The notes under the pieces are model-generated. The model worked only from the letters and a program-made list of their open reading frames with translations, made no database searches and was not told where the DNA came from. The translations under genes were made by a program, and so were the position numbers. A stretch of DNA of 64,000 bases from Adiantum capillus-veneris (lineage: Eukaryota; Streptophyta; Polypodiopsida; Polypodiales; Pteridaceae): positions 9,674,978-9,738,977 of the forward strand of contig CM043961.1 of NCBI GenBank assembly GCA_014529385.2, given 5' to 3'. Numbering within the stretch: position 1 is the first letter of the stretch; each line of letters starts with the position of its first letter. Below are positions 31,850 to 46,422 of this stretch, piece after piece.

Positions 31850-34520
31850 TCTAATATCTTGTGGAATCTCCAATTTGAGGTAGTTGTGTTAGACACATAG
31901 CTTTCCGTGGTGCTGACCTTGGAGGTAACTTCCTTAACCGATGTCATTGATTGGTTTCAATCAATCAACATGGATGCAGTCAAGGTTCTACTTCTAGCTT
32001 ACAATAAAGAGTAAGCATTCTCTATTTTATCATTGTTTCAATTTTTTGTCTACAATGAATGGCATAATAATTCTTAATTATTCAAAAATAGTTCACATTG
32101 GAGCCTTATTGGACAGAACATCGAGCACAAGTGGTTCTATCTTGCAAACTCTGTGCACAAGTTTCATGCGAATGTCCAAAAGGGCTATCTAATATTTTAT
32201 TTGCACACTCAGTAATATATGCTCAATTGTGTCCTGTGAGCTTCTTCTCCATTTCCAAGATGTGTGTGCACTCTTGCAACCCTAACTATGTGAGGGGCAC
32301 TTGTAGTCTATTGAGCCTTTTATAAAAGGTATACTCATCTTTCATCAATGATCACACCATAGGACGATCCTGCTAGTTTTATTGCAAAATTGGCCACATG
32401 CTGATAAATAATGTTTTTCCAAGTTCCAGTGTTTTAAGATATTATACACATAGTTCCAATCTTTGAAGTGATTACATGTATCAATACAAGTACGTCAATG
32501 GATAAAGGGACATACTCTACATGTGGTGAGTAGGGGGTGAGCATGATAGCTTCATGGGGGCTAGACACATGGTGCCAAAATATTTCTTTGTGTCAAATGC
32601 TTGTCATTATCTTGAGAGACCTTTACAAGCCCTATGGTGGAGTTCTAATGTTTTGGATTCCAGTGTTTAGAACAAGCACATTGGGAAGGTAGGCCTTATT
32701 GCATACAAGATCCTCTCAGGTGGAGTTTCAAAGCCGTTGAAATTGAGGGTCAATAATGACCATAGTGTCACTCTAAATAACTTAGTTTTTTTAACCTTGA
32801 CGAGGTGGCTCAAGATATGGTTTGATTACTTAATTTTCATTGTGATTCTACGGATGTTGTTTTGATTTTAGGAGCAGTATCCTAGAAATAATATTGATCT
32901 CAACCATTGTTATGTCAAGCTCAAGTAAGTGCAAAGTAAGCTACTGGCTCATGTTCCTTTGTTCTACATAACCTTTAGTCCATCTATGTTTGAAATAGCC
33001 TATACACTTGGTTTTCAAAGAAATCTCATTCACTTGCTCCTTCTCTAGAACCACAAGAGGTAGTAGGTTACGACCCATTTGTGGTCATCTTTTGTACAAG
33101 GTGATTATGCATAATTAGTGCAAGAGTGTCGATATCATGATGCTTGGGTTGAATGTAGGACATGATGTCTATAGTTCTTTAGACATTTCTAGAAAAATGA
33201 TGCTAACAAGGAACCCAAAATGTGAGGCCAAGGGTTCTAGGCTGGGCCTTGGCAAGGGGCTATGATTTCACATGGCATGGGAGTTCTTGGGTCTCTATAG
33301 CAGGGCCTATATAAAGAGAGGTTAGGAGGTGAATGGTATGCCATTATGACTCTATCCTTACATTGGTATTCGGTCTCAAAGCTCTCTTTTTCTCTTTCTT
33401 TCCTTGAGGATGGAGGAAGGAGATGGGGGAGTGACCTGGGCAAGGTGCACAAGGGGTCATGAAGAGGGAAGGGGCGCCAAAAGGGAGCCATGCATAGGGA
33501 GGCCATGCAAATCATGTAACAAATTCATGCAACCAAGGGGATTTGTAGACATGGCCACAAGAAGTAGCCCCTACAAAGATTAAATAGGGAAGGAAGGACC
33601 CTCAAGAAAGGGTGCTTGTCAGGGAAGGAGGCAGAGGTTAGCCTACATAGAAAGCAATAGGTAGATTCTGAATGGCAATGCCTAGCTCTTGCAAGCAAAC
33701 GTCACTTCATGAACATGGAGAATTGATGCTTCCCGATGCTATAAGAGCTCATCTATCCCTTTCTATGTTGCCACGTGCTGCCTGTACCATGGATTGGAGC
33801 TTGACGCTCTTGGTTCACAAGAGGGCAGCCCTTTGGGGAGTTATTTGGTAAATGAGGCATCACCTTCCAAGGGGGCATTCCCGCTTCACATGCAACCTTT
33901 GACATGATTCGAAGAAGCCCTAAGAGAGAAACATGGAGGAACTTTTCTAAATTTTTGAATATTTTATGAGTTTTTACAGTATTCAAGATCATGCAACACC
34001 AAGCAATGGATTACACAAGTACACTTTCAAAGCTTGTCGAGGAGGAGTATCAAGATGCTCTTTGAGCATCACCTTCTTGGAGCTCCCTTGAGCCTCCTTC
34101 ATATGATGGGAGGTGCTGCAGATGAGGTAGAAATGAGAGCAAGGTGCTTGAAGTTTTTCATGGTGCTCTTTGAGCTTGGAGGGAAAAGCAAAGTAAGGCA
34201 CACAATTTTTTGATCTGCGAGATATAAGCTTTACATAATTTTGATTTATCTCCACGCTTTTGACCTACATGCAATGATGCATGTTTGTACCATGATTCAC
34301 TTTCGGCAAGATCTCTAGTTGATGCAATATATTTGACATGCATGGGATGCACATCCCATGCGGGTATCTTTTTATTTATGCAAAAGGAGCATCTTTTTAT
34401 ATATGCACATAGGTGTATTGGGTTCATTGAAGCTCATCAATTTGAAGGTCAATTAACAAGGGTGCATGAAAGGCATGCCTATCTAGTGGACTTAACTCCA
34501 CACAAGAAGGCTTTTTTATA
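31850..34520. other. gene-poor interval
   Basis: About 2.7 kb with only short unconvincing frames, none with recognisable motifs. No terminal repeats or long tandem arrays were seen. It may be old transposon debris. Confidence 0.5.
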
Positions 34521-34526
34521 CTTCCG

Positions 34527-35003
34527 CTATGATGTATGTCCAGGAAATGGAGGTTGTCGATCCAACACTGGTTGTGGTCTTTCCATAGCCGTCGGTGTTC
34601 TTTGTGCTGGGGCCATATTAGGTTGGTATCTGTACATGGGTTGTCCTTCTGGTCTCATAGGCACATATTGAACATTTCCATCATACTTTGGTCGATAATA
34701 GCACTCATTGGTCTCATGGTTTGTGCATTTACCCTCAATAGCACACCATTTTTGCGGCCTAATTGGTTGTCCCTGTTGAGGTATTCCTTGCCCAGGTCCT
34801 CTCATAGGAGCTTTCTACATATTATTCATTATTTTGGTCATCCTTGTCAGCATGTCTTCTATGGCTGTAAGTGGTGCTGCAGTAGCTGTTCCCAATTGTG
34901 TTGGTTTTGTGGATGTTGTTTTCTCACTCTGAGTATCCTTAGGGACATCTTCTTCATTGAAATTATCACAATTGTCTCCCAAGTAGGGGATATGTTCAAG
35001 CAA
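34527..35003 (-). pseudogene. retrotransposon gag-like fragment
   Basis: One frame with a single TAG near 34813. [19 protein letters not shown] and a Thr/Lys-rich part are followed by MRGPGQGIPQQGQPIRPQ, then KWCAIEGKCTNHETNECYY and a Pro/Gln-rich tail (MYRYQPNMAPAQRTPTAM). The C-x5-C-x2-H-x4-C spacing is a zinc-knuckle-like variant found after Pro/Gln-rich linkers in plant Gag proteins. It is cut on the 5' side at about 35010, where the microsatellite repeat family begins. Confidence 0.55.
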
Positions 35004-35094
35004 ATAAGGGTGAGTACAATTTTTCTTCTAGCGAAGTTGAGGGTAATATGGGTGTATCTATGAAGTGAGACCTATTAGATTCCTCCGAAGTTGA

Positions 35095-35400
<306 letters not shown>

Positions 35401-35416
35401 AGTGCGTATCGCTGAC

Positions 35417-35700
<284 letters not shown>

Positions 35701-35717
35701 TGCAATATTATAGAAGG

Positions 35718-36652
35718 CTACAAGTCAAGGAGGTGGCGGATGGGAGTCACTCTGTCTCTTCCTGTAGTAGTAAAGCTGCGAGATTTTCCTCTACTAAAGT
35801 TAGAAGAAGAATTAGGTGAAAGGAAGGAAGTAAAAGAGTTATTGGGGGTAGTTATAGAGTTTAGTCTTTTCAAAGAGGGAGAATCATCATCCTCAATGCA
35901 TGGTTTGAACAATGCCCACCCAACCAAGAGCAAATGAGGGAAAGATGGAAATCCACAGGTTTCTCTGGAAAGAATTGTTCTAGATGGTTGAGAATATACC
36001 AGATATCATGGTCAAACAACATGATACTAGATTCACAGGGGGCTTTAGGGTCCAAAAATTTGCATGCACACTTTAGATATGGCCGAAAAACATTCCAAAT
36101 GGATTTAGTGTAGAAGTCTGTGTTGCTTTTGGCGAACTCCACATTTCCCTTTGTTCGTATGTATAAGCCAGTGGTAGAGGAACACTTAGAATGGTCAACA
36201 AAGTTGAGGCTAAAAGAGGCTTTGATAAGTTCTCTTGTGTCCAAGAATAGTCCTCCTTTTAAAACCTTGAGTTTGAAATCCTCCACTGTGGAAGCCGGTA
36301 GGTTGGCTAGGTATACCCATGTTTCACTAAGGATAGGGACCAAGAAGGCCTTGTTTGGGAGGACCCAAAGTTGATGGTCTACACCAAACGATTCAACTTC
36401 AATCTGTCTATTTGGTAATAAAGGAAACACTTTAGAAACTTTAGGCACCATCTCCAAAAGTTTAGCATCATTGAAGGAGCAAAGATTGTTTTGAAACTCT
36501 TTGACAACCTGTAAAGTAGCATTGTCACTGCAAAAGATACCACCTATTTGTGGTATAGAAGGGGTAGAATGAGCATTAATAAAAGTGGGAATGAGGCCAC
36601 AAAGTTTCTTGAGAAAGTTGGATAGTTCTACTCTAGATGAAGAAAATTGCAC
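35718..36652 (-). pseudogene. unknown 260-residue ORF with frameshifted continuation
   Basis: 36652-35870 is open for 260 codons from a Met (MQFSSSRVELSNFLKKLCG). Features include KVFPLLPNRQIEVESFGVD, LWVLPNKAFLVPILSETWV, SIWNVFRPYLKCACKFLDP and WYILNHLEQFFPEKPVDF. No signal peptide, transmembrane span or known motif is evident. Near 35905 the frame can shift into a Ser-rich, basic continuation (SLKRLNSITTPNNSFTSFL) ending at 35718 (RHLLDL). Length and composition make it the best candidate for a non-retrotransposon protein here, but it may be part of an unrecognised transposon. Upstream on the same strand, frames at 37092-37492 could be further exons or noise. Confidence 0.4.
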
Positions 36653-39390
36653 TGTTTAGGGCCTTGAGAAAGGGCTAGGGCCTGTAACAAACAACATGTA
36701 AGATTAGAAAGGGATTACTTAGGTTAGGGGACAACAAAGTTTTTGGCTTTTCTAGCAAGAAAAGCTCTAGTTCTAAGGGTAGGTTTTTTTTTTGGGGACT
36801 GGTCCTTTAAGTACAGTCTGATTCCTCTAAAATTTTCCCATGCTTCTCCAGGTCCTAGATAACTCTCATACGAGTTGTCAATTTGTAATGTGAGTGCTCC
36901 TAAAAGAATGTATATACATCAAGGTTAGTAGTTTTGGATATCCATGCAACCTTTAAACCAGCCTAGTCCAGGGACTGTGATAGCCGTGAGCATGAATCTC
37001 AAATTATAGTCTAAGAGGGACCACCTAACACCAACAAACCTAAAAATAGGATTTAGTGGGTCCAACTTAGCTCTATAACCCCAATTAGTCTCTAAAGCCA
37101 GTATCCTGACTTTCCCAAAAAAAACCTGGGAAAGCCTTGTGAGTAGGACGTGTGTGTAGCTGTTTTACTTAAAAACGTAAGCACAAAAGAACCATAAAGT
37201 TCAAAGACAGTTGGCTTAAACAAGTGACTAGGGGTAGCACAAAAACAACTCAGTCTTAGAATTATTTTTTTACATTGCAATAAGAATGAGGTCTCATTCT
37301 AGTAATAGAGTAAAAAGGAACAATTGTACTATTAGCTTCAAAAAGTGGGATTAGTTTGATATATGAAGGATGGACGACAGCAAAGCCAAAGGGATTCCAA
37401 GAAAGGAGAACGTCCTCATGTGCATCCATTAAACAAGACAACATATATGTTAGCCTTGAATGCGTTTTACAGGTGTCAATGGACTGTCTCAATTGTTATC
37501 CATGTAACCTAAACCATCGTCCAAAGCAATCTTGAATTTCAGGTTTGCCAAATAAAAAGTTATGTTTTTGTTATTTTTAAGTTCATTTTACTGCTTGTCA
37601 TAAAAAAGGTCATCACTCCTTTAAGATGGAAGTGAATTATTGTAGTTTTTATAGATAAGGTTATTATAAAGCCCAATGTTTTGAAACCTTACATAGCATA
37701 TTAACATACATATCATTCTGATCGAAAGGCCACCACCCCTTCCAATCCAAGTGTGTTATTCCCAATTTTAGGCCCAAATTATTTTGTACCTTTACATCAG
37801 TCCTAACATACTATATGAATTTTCAGAGTGCAGTGAAATTAGTCCAAGAAATTATCAATATTGATCAAGTGTTTGTGGTTTCATTCTAAACAATTTACCT
37901 CATTAGCCCCTTCCTATTGTATCAAACAAGACTTGCATTATATGTGAGAAAATAGCAGTTTCCAGCCCGTTTTAGTGAAAACACAAGCCTGCATTTATTT
38001 TGAAAACCAACCCCAAGGGCCTTAAAACCCCACCTTATTTATTTATATAAGACAAACAACCCTAAAAATGCAGTATATTAACCAGCCCATTGTGCAGCAT
38101 GGTCAAAATAGTGACACCAATATGCAAACCATGAGACAAAAAACAAGTAATGCAACTCGAGCCATTTGGGCTGGGTGTACTACAGCTTATCTAGAAAAAC
38201 TAGTGCAAAGTTCCACTGCCTTGCCTCTCAAAACCAAGGGTATCCCATTCTTAACCCCCTCTTTTTTTTACCACAAACTCGGGCCAGCTCCTTTTTTCAG
38301 AAAAACCATATCAAGACAGCTGATCAACGCCAAAAAAAAAAAACCCTGTGGTTATCAACATAATAATTCCATTAGTTGCCAATAATCAGCACAGACAAGA
38401 ACAAGTCCTATGTGCCTTTCAAACTTTTAATACATCATAAGCCATGCATGGAGTGAAACCAGTAAAATACCCTATACAATATGTAGAAAACTACACAAAA
38501 AACAATTGTAGAGTATAACATGAGCCAATAGTGTTGGTGACCTACCTAATAGAACAAGATGCCAAGCCCACTATTCAAAAAATAATAATAGTTCTGTAAC
38601 AATCCTCTTCTGTGCAACTTACTAGTCTCCTATCGTAGTGCAAATATTACCGATCATTCAAATGCGTAAAAACAAATGTAGTAAATCAAGAACCATGCAT
38701 GTTCCAGTAAGGTATCAACTTGAGAAGCACCCTTATGTTCCATCAATTCCATAGCTACACAATAAGCAGCCGATCAAAGAAAGCCCCAAAAAACTATCTT
38801 TCAATACACACACTATACACAACAGGCAAGGTTAAGTGAGGGGCATAGAGCAACCCTCACCTTATTAATATAGCGAAGCAAGTTTTGAGTAGCACCAGGC
38901 ATGGAGAATCCATCACCGACCGCTCATCAATGCGTCCAAACCACGAGGTTTAGCAAGCGGCTCCCGCCCTTGTTACACTAGTGACTGGGGGGAGGAGTCT
39001 TATACACAAATGGTGTGCAGGTATAGGGAGAATCATTACAATGATTGGCAAAGAGACAGGGAGTGAGGCGAAGAGAAAGGCGTGATGCAATACTAAAGTG
39101 TGCACGCTTGCCATGATGTATTGAAGTTAGAGCCTTATAGCTAGTGGGAAATGGGCCAAGCATCCCATTGGGAAATAGAGGCCCGGCAGTCATATGCCAA
39201 GCGAGGGTCAGTAAGTGTGAAGGCAGCTCCCTACAAGAGGAATAGTCCCACGTACTTCGTAGTAGCCCTATCCCAAGGTCGTAGTCCTATACAAGGTTTT
39301 AAGTACACACAAACTCTTGCTGATTCTAATGAGAGTGAGTATCACAAACTGAACATGGATAGTTTTTTAAATTAAATAATCCAAATCAGT
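36653..39390. other. gene-poor interval
   Basis: AT-rich DNA with short frames only. A stretch near 37270-37500 (ending TTGTTATCCATG) resembles 40250-40480 in order of short motifs (CATCCATTAAACAAGA versus CACCCATCGTAAACAAGA), suggesting an old repeat shared by the two places. No further assignment is possible. Confidence 0.4.
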
Positions 39391-39395
39391 ACTAT

Positions 39396-39572
39396 AGTGT
39401 GTGTGTGTACCATGTGAGATGGGAGATATCCCAAGAAGGCTCAACCAAACTTTTCAGAAGAGGTGGGTGTCCATATTGCATCGTCCAATTCAGTACCAAA
39501 GTGTGGGATGGGAGATATCCCAAGAAGGCTCAACCACACTTTTCACGAGAGGTGTGTGTCCATATTGCCTCT
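39396..39572. repeat. two-copy 89-bp tandem duplication
   Basis: GATGGGAGATATCCCAAGAA followed by GGCTCAACCAAACTTTTCA occurs at 39418 and 39507, with surrounding sequence also matching (CAGTACTATAGTGTG and CAGTACCAAAGTGTG before each). Confidence 0.85.
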
Positions 39573-39779
39573 CCTAACAAAAGGTGTCAATTGTTGGTGA
39601 CACAAGAAACCTCTTCTCTCCCTTTTTTTTATAAAACTAAGTAGAAAAATAAATGTGAGAGTGTGTGTTAGGGGCACTTCACTATTATAGAGTAAAAAAA
39701 CATTTTTTGACTAGGTATGTGTTTAATTTGCCAACAAGGGTTCCAACTGTGGGTTAAAAAAATCCAAGTATGGAACCAT

Positions 39780-40010
<231 letters not shown>

Positions 40011-42845
40011 AAAGTAAGGCTTTGAGATTAAAAAAAAAAGGTAAGCATTGAGATAGGACTAGCGGTAGCCCTAGTTCTATTCTCAAAGCTTTACTTTTTT
40101 GGCCTCCTAAAGGCCTTAGTGCACTATGGGTAAAGGTTGTTCATTTTTTAGCTTTTGACACCTGTCTGTTTGGAGAGTATTACATTTGCTTGTTTTTTGT
40201 TGCCATTAAGGATTTCTTCATAATTAGCAGTCCACATGTGATTCTCGGAACTCAAAGCGTTGTTGTTGTATGTGGGAAAACAAAGTATAACATGGGAGAA
40301 AGTAATCCCTAGTCAGAGTGATGCTGCTTCAAGGTAAAAGATAAACCTCATGTCCTCAACCACATAGAATAATATGTTTTTATCAAAGAAGGTAGCCCTC
40401 ACTTGCACCCATCGTAAACAAGAAAATGATCGGTTAGCAATTGTTACTGTGTACAAGTGATTCCAGTTGTTATCCATGTTCCAATGAAAAAAACAACAGT
40501 TCTCAAAATGTATTTGTATTTTGAAAGAAATTAAGAGTTTTTAAAGCCAAGTTCTTACTATACGAAAGTCCTTGGTTTTTAGCAAATCTTTTCTAGAGAG
40601 TGAGATTCCCATAATAAATGCTACCTTTTATTAAAGCATTTCCCGATTTTTCAAAACATTCTGTTGCCTATCTTAAGTTTAAAGTGTTTAAGGAGGTTCT
40701 CTCAATCAAACTATGTTTAACAATTTCTAAATCATTCTTAAAACAGCTTTGGGAGATTTTTACCCCATATGAGCAAGCACAAGTTAGCTCTATAGTAGGC
40801 ATCAATTTTCAACAACTATTCTATTTCAAAACATCTCATGAAGTGCTAGAGGAAAGCCGATTACACATGAACCAAGTCAAACCCAGATTTTATTTCACTA
40901 ACAGACCCTAAAAGGCTTCGGTAGCATTATAGAGAAAGCAAAGCCATAACCTATAATTTCTTTTTCTTTTTAAAAACTTTCTACGGTGATGTCTTTAAAG
41001 AAAAAATGACACAGTAAGGTACAGGACTCCGGTAACCAGCAAAACGACCAGAGGAGTCCCAACCCATATGTTTGGATTTTGTAATTTTCCCCTTCATGAT
41101 TTGCGAACAGATTTAATCATCTTAACTGATATCATCAAATAAAGATGTTTCTCTTCTTATGTCATGGCCGACATATTTTTTCACAAAGCTAGTTACATAT
41201 TCCAGTTTTATTCCCTGCTAAAAAAACAATACCAATTCCATCACCTGTTTACCAGAAATTAAAAGCAAGCAGCAGATTTATTCTTCTCGGTATGGAAATC
41301 AAAAAATTAGGACAAGTATGTTCTGATAGTGTAGGCAAAAGTGCTATACTCTGAATCACAACTAGACCAGCCGGGCAGGTCTAAGCCCCAAGAAAAGCAT
41401 CAAGCCAAAACTAGAACAGTAATAGCCAGAGATTAGTTAGACTATAGCTAAAAAGCCAGAGACCAACAAAAGCATAGTCAAAAGACCATCTCTCACGCTA
41501 GAGAGTACCCATTATGCCATCAACCCATTTTAGATATCTAAACACTAGCTGGAGATATTAAGTTTTATACTCTTTGTGACAGCATCATGCGGGTATATTT
41601 ATAATGCAATTTTCCTACTACAAACTGATATGATATGAAATGAGAGCAAATAAAAGCAAGTTTAAAAGAGCAAAGCTTAGATTATTTTAAAGCCGGGGAC
41701 TTAAACCATAACCAGACAAGATGTATCTAGCTACCATATGTCAACAATACATTCAAGATGCAAGTGGTGAGCAACAAATTTGACTAGTGTAGTAAAAAGG
41801 CCAGATGTATTTCGGGTAAGTGATGTATGTAGGTAAATGTATTCAAGCTCAAAACAAAACACGACATCATTAGGGTATGTGATGATTTTCATCCTCTATG
41901 AATCTTTTCAAGAACTGGTAGCACCTCAGTAACTAGTAATCATACGACAGTGAGCTTCCCATTCTTTTAGAGATTTCAACAGAAAAAAAACCCCAGAATC
42001 AGAGCACCACTAGATCATATAAATAACCTGTAGACTCGGAGAGGATGACGACTCCACCATATTTTTCTCCATAGTTTTAGGCATGTTGCAGTCTCAACCG
42101 CTTACAAGTTTGAAAGCACAAGCTGAAATCTCAAAACAAAGATGCTAAGTGAGTGTAGTACTCACTTGTATGTAAATTAGTGAGGGTTTTATTGAGGTCG
42201 ATGCCCTGCCCTAGCAGATGGGACCCGAATTTCGCTAGAAATTCCCACAATCGAGGTAGCTCTTAAAGCCCATGTCTCCTGGGATTTCATTAGCTCAAGA
42301 TCCAGTATAGCATAGTGCGTGTTGAGTCATGAGTACTGCGGCCGTGTATCTGTGGACACTCTATTCACGTGGAGAGGGTAGCGTGCGACATAGCAGATGT
42401 ACAAGCAGTTTTAAATTTGCAGAAGGTTAATAAGTAGAAACGTTATACATGTCTTCATAAGGTAAGGCACTTTTAGGGCTTATATGCTGCAAATAAAAAC
42501 TAGCTTGAATAATTTAAAAAGAGGCTACCAAGAATCTCCCTTATGAGCACCAGTAATTTTGTAGCAGTAGCTAGTTTGAACTTTTCAAACTATTTTTTCT
42601 AAGTCGATGTGCAGCACGAAAATTCTTACGAGGTATAGTCTCCAACTCTAGATGGTCGCAAACGAAAAAATACTCATAATATCAACATTTCAAAAGAGAC
42701 TATTATAGGTAGGATGGCCAATTGGGTAAGTTTCTAGGAGAAACATATGTCGAGAAAACAGAGGTGAGTCCGGACCCAATAAGAGTTGGCAAGTAGAGTG
42801 GGCTTTTTGTACGAATAGTCATTGGGTAGAGGTTGCTATGTGGGT
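40011..42845. other. gene-poor interval
   Basis: About 2.8 kb with one 97-residue frame (40618-40911, + strand) of unconvincing composition. Otherwise AT-rich non-coding DNA without clear repeats. A short palindrome AGTGAGTGTAGTACTCACT lies near 42150. Confidence 0.45.
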
Positions 42846-42853
42846 CTATATAA
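42846..42853 (+). promoter_or_regulatory. possible TATA box before the 42981 ORF
   Basis: TCTATATAAG context at about 42845-42854, roughly 130 bp upstream of the first ATG of the following ORF. Confidence 0.35.
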
Positions 42854-42980
42854 GACATGCGTTTTAAACTTTAAAGTGCAATGTAATAACAGACTTGAGC
42901 AATTTTTAAGAGTTTAAAGCCAACAGTTTACAAGTTCCTTCAATACTTTGTCCTAAGGTGTGTCTTATACTTCATCAACT

Positions 42981-43424
42981 ATGACTTATAATCAAGATCA
43001 GGTATTAGCAATAACCATTGTTCATCTACAGCAGTCGAGAGAGTCCATAAAGAGAAACACTATACTCCATTATGAGTGTCTTCTATTCCCTCTATTAGGA
43101 ACATCGATTACGCAGACAAAATGGTGGACATATCAAAATAGAGTGACACGGGTGACCCTTTGGAGTCGAGAACACTTCAGGAACAATATCCATCTGGTGA
43201 TGGTAAAGGAAGCGATGGGCTTAGGGCCTCAGTATTATTATGTGGAACATTTAATGAAGCGTAGATTTTTCGAGCGGCTATATTTGCTAGCGCAGTTTCT
43301 ACCACATTGTAAGATATTTTTGAATCGCAATTTTGGCCTACCCCTAAGAGGATATTTTAACCATTCACCCCAAACAAGGGAGTTTAGTGTAATTTTAGCC
43401 AACTGTATCTTACCTTTGGCTTAG
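42981..43424 (+). CDS. unknown ORF of about 148 residues
   Basis: From the first ATG (MTYNQDQVLAITIVHLQQS) to the TAG at 43422. Aromatic- and basic-rich composition (QTKWWTYQNRVTRVTLWSR, HLMKRRFFERLYLLAQFLP) looks protein-like, and a TATAAG-type box lies upstream. I see no catalytic motif, membrane segment or relative elsewhere in the window. It could be a fragment of a larger gene or transposon; function unknown. Confidence 0.3.
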   Translation: MTYNQDQVLAITIVHLQQSRESIKRNTILHYECLLFPLLGTSITQTKWWTYQNRVTRVTLWSREHFRNNIHLVMVKEAMGLGPQYYYVEHLMKRRFFERLYLLAQFLPHCKIFLNRNFGLPLRGYFNHSPQTREFSVILANCILPLA

Positions 43425-43638
43425 CGTCCAAACATGTGTTATTATTGTGACAATTGCTTGTGTGATCATGTAATGGATGGGTTAATTGAGATGTAAAGGT
43501 GAAGAAAAAAAAGGGGTTATTTAAATCTAAGCCATGCTCTGTTCAATTTATGTAGTGAAGCATAAGAAAGGACTCATGTAATTGTTTGTGTGTGTGTGTG
43601 TGTGTGCCTACCACCCATTCCCAGGCACCATATTCTAA

Positions 43639-43675
43639 GAGGTAGTAGACCCATAGTATATGGGCCTACTACCTC
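43639..43675. repeat. 37-nt hairpin
   Basis: GAGGTAGTAG at 43639 pairs with CTACTACCTC at 43666-43675, then after one mismatch CCCATA pairs with TATGGG around a 3-base loop. An A-rich stretch follows and a GT tract lies just upstream (about 43588-43604). Confidence 0.9.
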
Positions 43676-44470
43676 AAAAAAATAAATTATTTCTATTTTT
43701 TGGAAGGAAAAAAGTGGGGTTTCCTTCAAGAAGTGAAAATTTCATTTCTCCAGTGTATCTCATTTTGGTTTAATGAGACTAATCAAGTTCTGCAGGTCAA
43801 ACTTAAGGCCGGACCAGTTATGCATTTTTAAGGAATTGTAGATACATGCAACTAGGTCTTTTCTATGAAACCCATTATTGATAAACTTGATAATAAGAGT
43901 ATTTATTTCTTCATACGCTGAAAAACTGTCTGACAAGGCATACATTATTAGAAATAATATTCCTAGACCGGTGTGTAAAGAATTTTTAAAGGGTCTATTG
44001 CTTTTCATTTTTGTAAATCCAGAAGATACGAGTTTAAGATTATCTCTTTTCTAGAAGAAACGAATATAAAAACTACCCAAGAATGGGGGAGTTAGAGTAA
44101 TCTTGATATTCAGGAAGTGAGTCCTAGAGACGACCCATTTATCAAGCCTCATTATTCTATCAGAGAAAGTAGGTTCAATATTAAGACAATGAGGATATAT
44201 ATCTCTAAGTGTTTCTTCGAACATGGGACGATCTCAAAGAGTTTCTATGACCCATCCCAGTCACTTCTCTGAGTATTGACATTATGTTAGTGCCAGATCG
44301 CTATGCTACAGACGTCTGTCGCAACATCAAGATCTAATTTGAGAGAGATAAAAAGAGAGAGAGAAGGCATACATATGCATTGTTATGTTCCTAGAGTAAT
44401 TCTAAGGACCAGAGTCCCATTCTCCTCACACATGGACACGTAGATACACACACACACCTACCTATATATG
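43676..44470. other. gene-poor interval
   Basis: Contains only an 82-residue - strand frame (43760-44008) and stop-interrupted neighbours that I cannot assign. Confidence 0.4.
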
Positions 44471-44586
<116 letters not shown>

Positions 44587-45291
44587 CCAATTGCCATGGT
44601 TTTCTTGGTCGCAGCATCGCGTGGGTCACATTCTAGTAACATATAAGGGCCCAATTCGTACATCAAAAGTAGGGCACACCAATGTAAGCACAATCTATCC
44701 AGCACATTTTTTGCAATTTAACTTTGCACTAGTAAAACGACGCCGCCTTCGGCGGCTGCATGGCCCCTCTTACCCTCGTACCCCTCTTACCCTCAAACCC
44801 CTTGCTTCCACTGCCTATTCAAAGAGGGTTTTGGACCACTGGCCAAAGTTACGAGATAACAGGATCAGAGATGCCTTGGGCTATTTTTATTGGAGTTGCG
44901 CAGATGTAGGGAGAGCCTCTTGAGGAGACCAAACAATAGAAGACACTCACAAAGGGAGATCACTAATTTCTTTAGACTACATATGTATCATTCAGATGAG
45001 CAGACATCACAACAACCTTCAGAGGAGATTACAGGTCTGCATGTGCAGTTGGTTAGAGTAACCTAATAAAGCACATTAGTAAATGAGAGGCGGAAGAGAG
45101 CAAGAGCGTAGCGCCATAGGCTACCATACGTTGGCAGCCGTCTGCGAGACATTGAGGGAGACAACCTAGGTACCTGTCCTAAAAGTTGCTCAACGGGCTC
45201 CTACTGCTGGTGGTCAAAGCGCTCCAACTCTCTGATCTCGAATGGAAATTTCAAGTTTGCCTTTATTTTCTTCGGTTAGGGAAAATGTATC

Positions 45292-46141
<850 letters not shown>

Positions 46142-46404
46142 TGTTAGTGTGTATACGCGCTTCACCAGGGGCACTTTTCTCCCACTGGGTTTTTCCCCCT
46201 GGACATCTGGTGTGAAAGGACACCTTATCTCTTAGGGTCTCATATCAGCTTTGTAGCTATGAGTTTGTATATACTCTATTATTCTAATACAGAGAGATAG
46301 ACTACAGAGATCTCGTACGCAAGCTCTGTGTCTTCTCCTTCTCCATCTTCTTCCTACTCTGAGTTGCTGTCTTCCTTCTGTTTCCTGTTTCATCATCTTC
46401 AACA
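46142..46404 (+). repeat. 5' LTR of the copia element (5' edge uncertain)
   Basis: Begins probably at TGTTAGTGTGTATACG and ends TTCAACA just before the primer site. It contains CACTTTTCTCCCACTGGG and TTTTTCCCCC, a motif typical of plant copia LTRs, and a TATATA box near 46267. The 5' edge is chosen from the TGTTAG start only. Confidence 0.65.
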
Positions 46405-46406
46405 AT

Positions 46407-46422
46407 TGGTATCAGAGCAAGG
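46407..46422 (+). other. primer-binding site of the copia element
   Basis: TGGTATCAGAGCAAGG two bases after the LTR end, complementary to the 3' end of initiator tRNA-Met. Confidence 0.9.

Noticed and set aside
39396-39572. CRISPR-like direct repeats
   Set aside because: Only two adjacent copies of an 89-bp unit without spacers; a simple tandem duplication in plant DNA.
42840-43424. Endogenous pararetrovirus fragment, suggested by the TATATAAG promoter style
   Set aside because: The ORF carries no RT, protease, movement or coat-protein motif; the box alone is not evidence.
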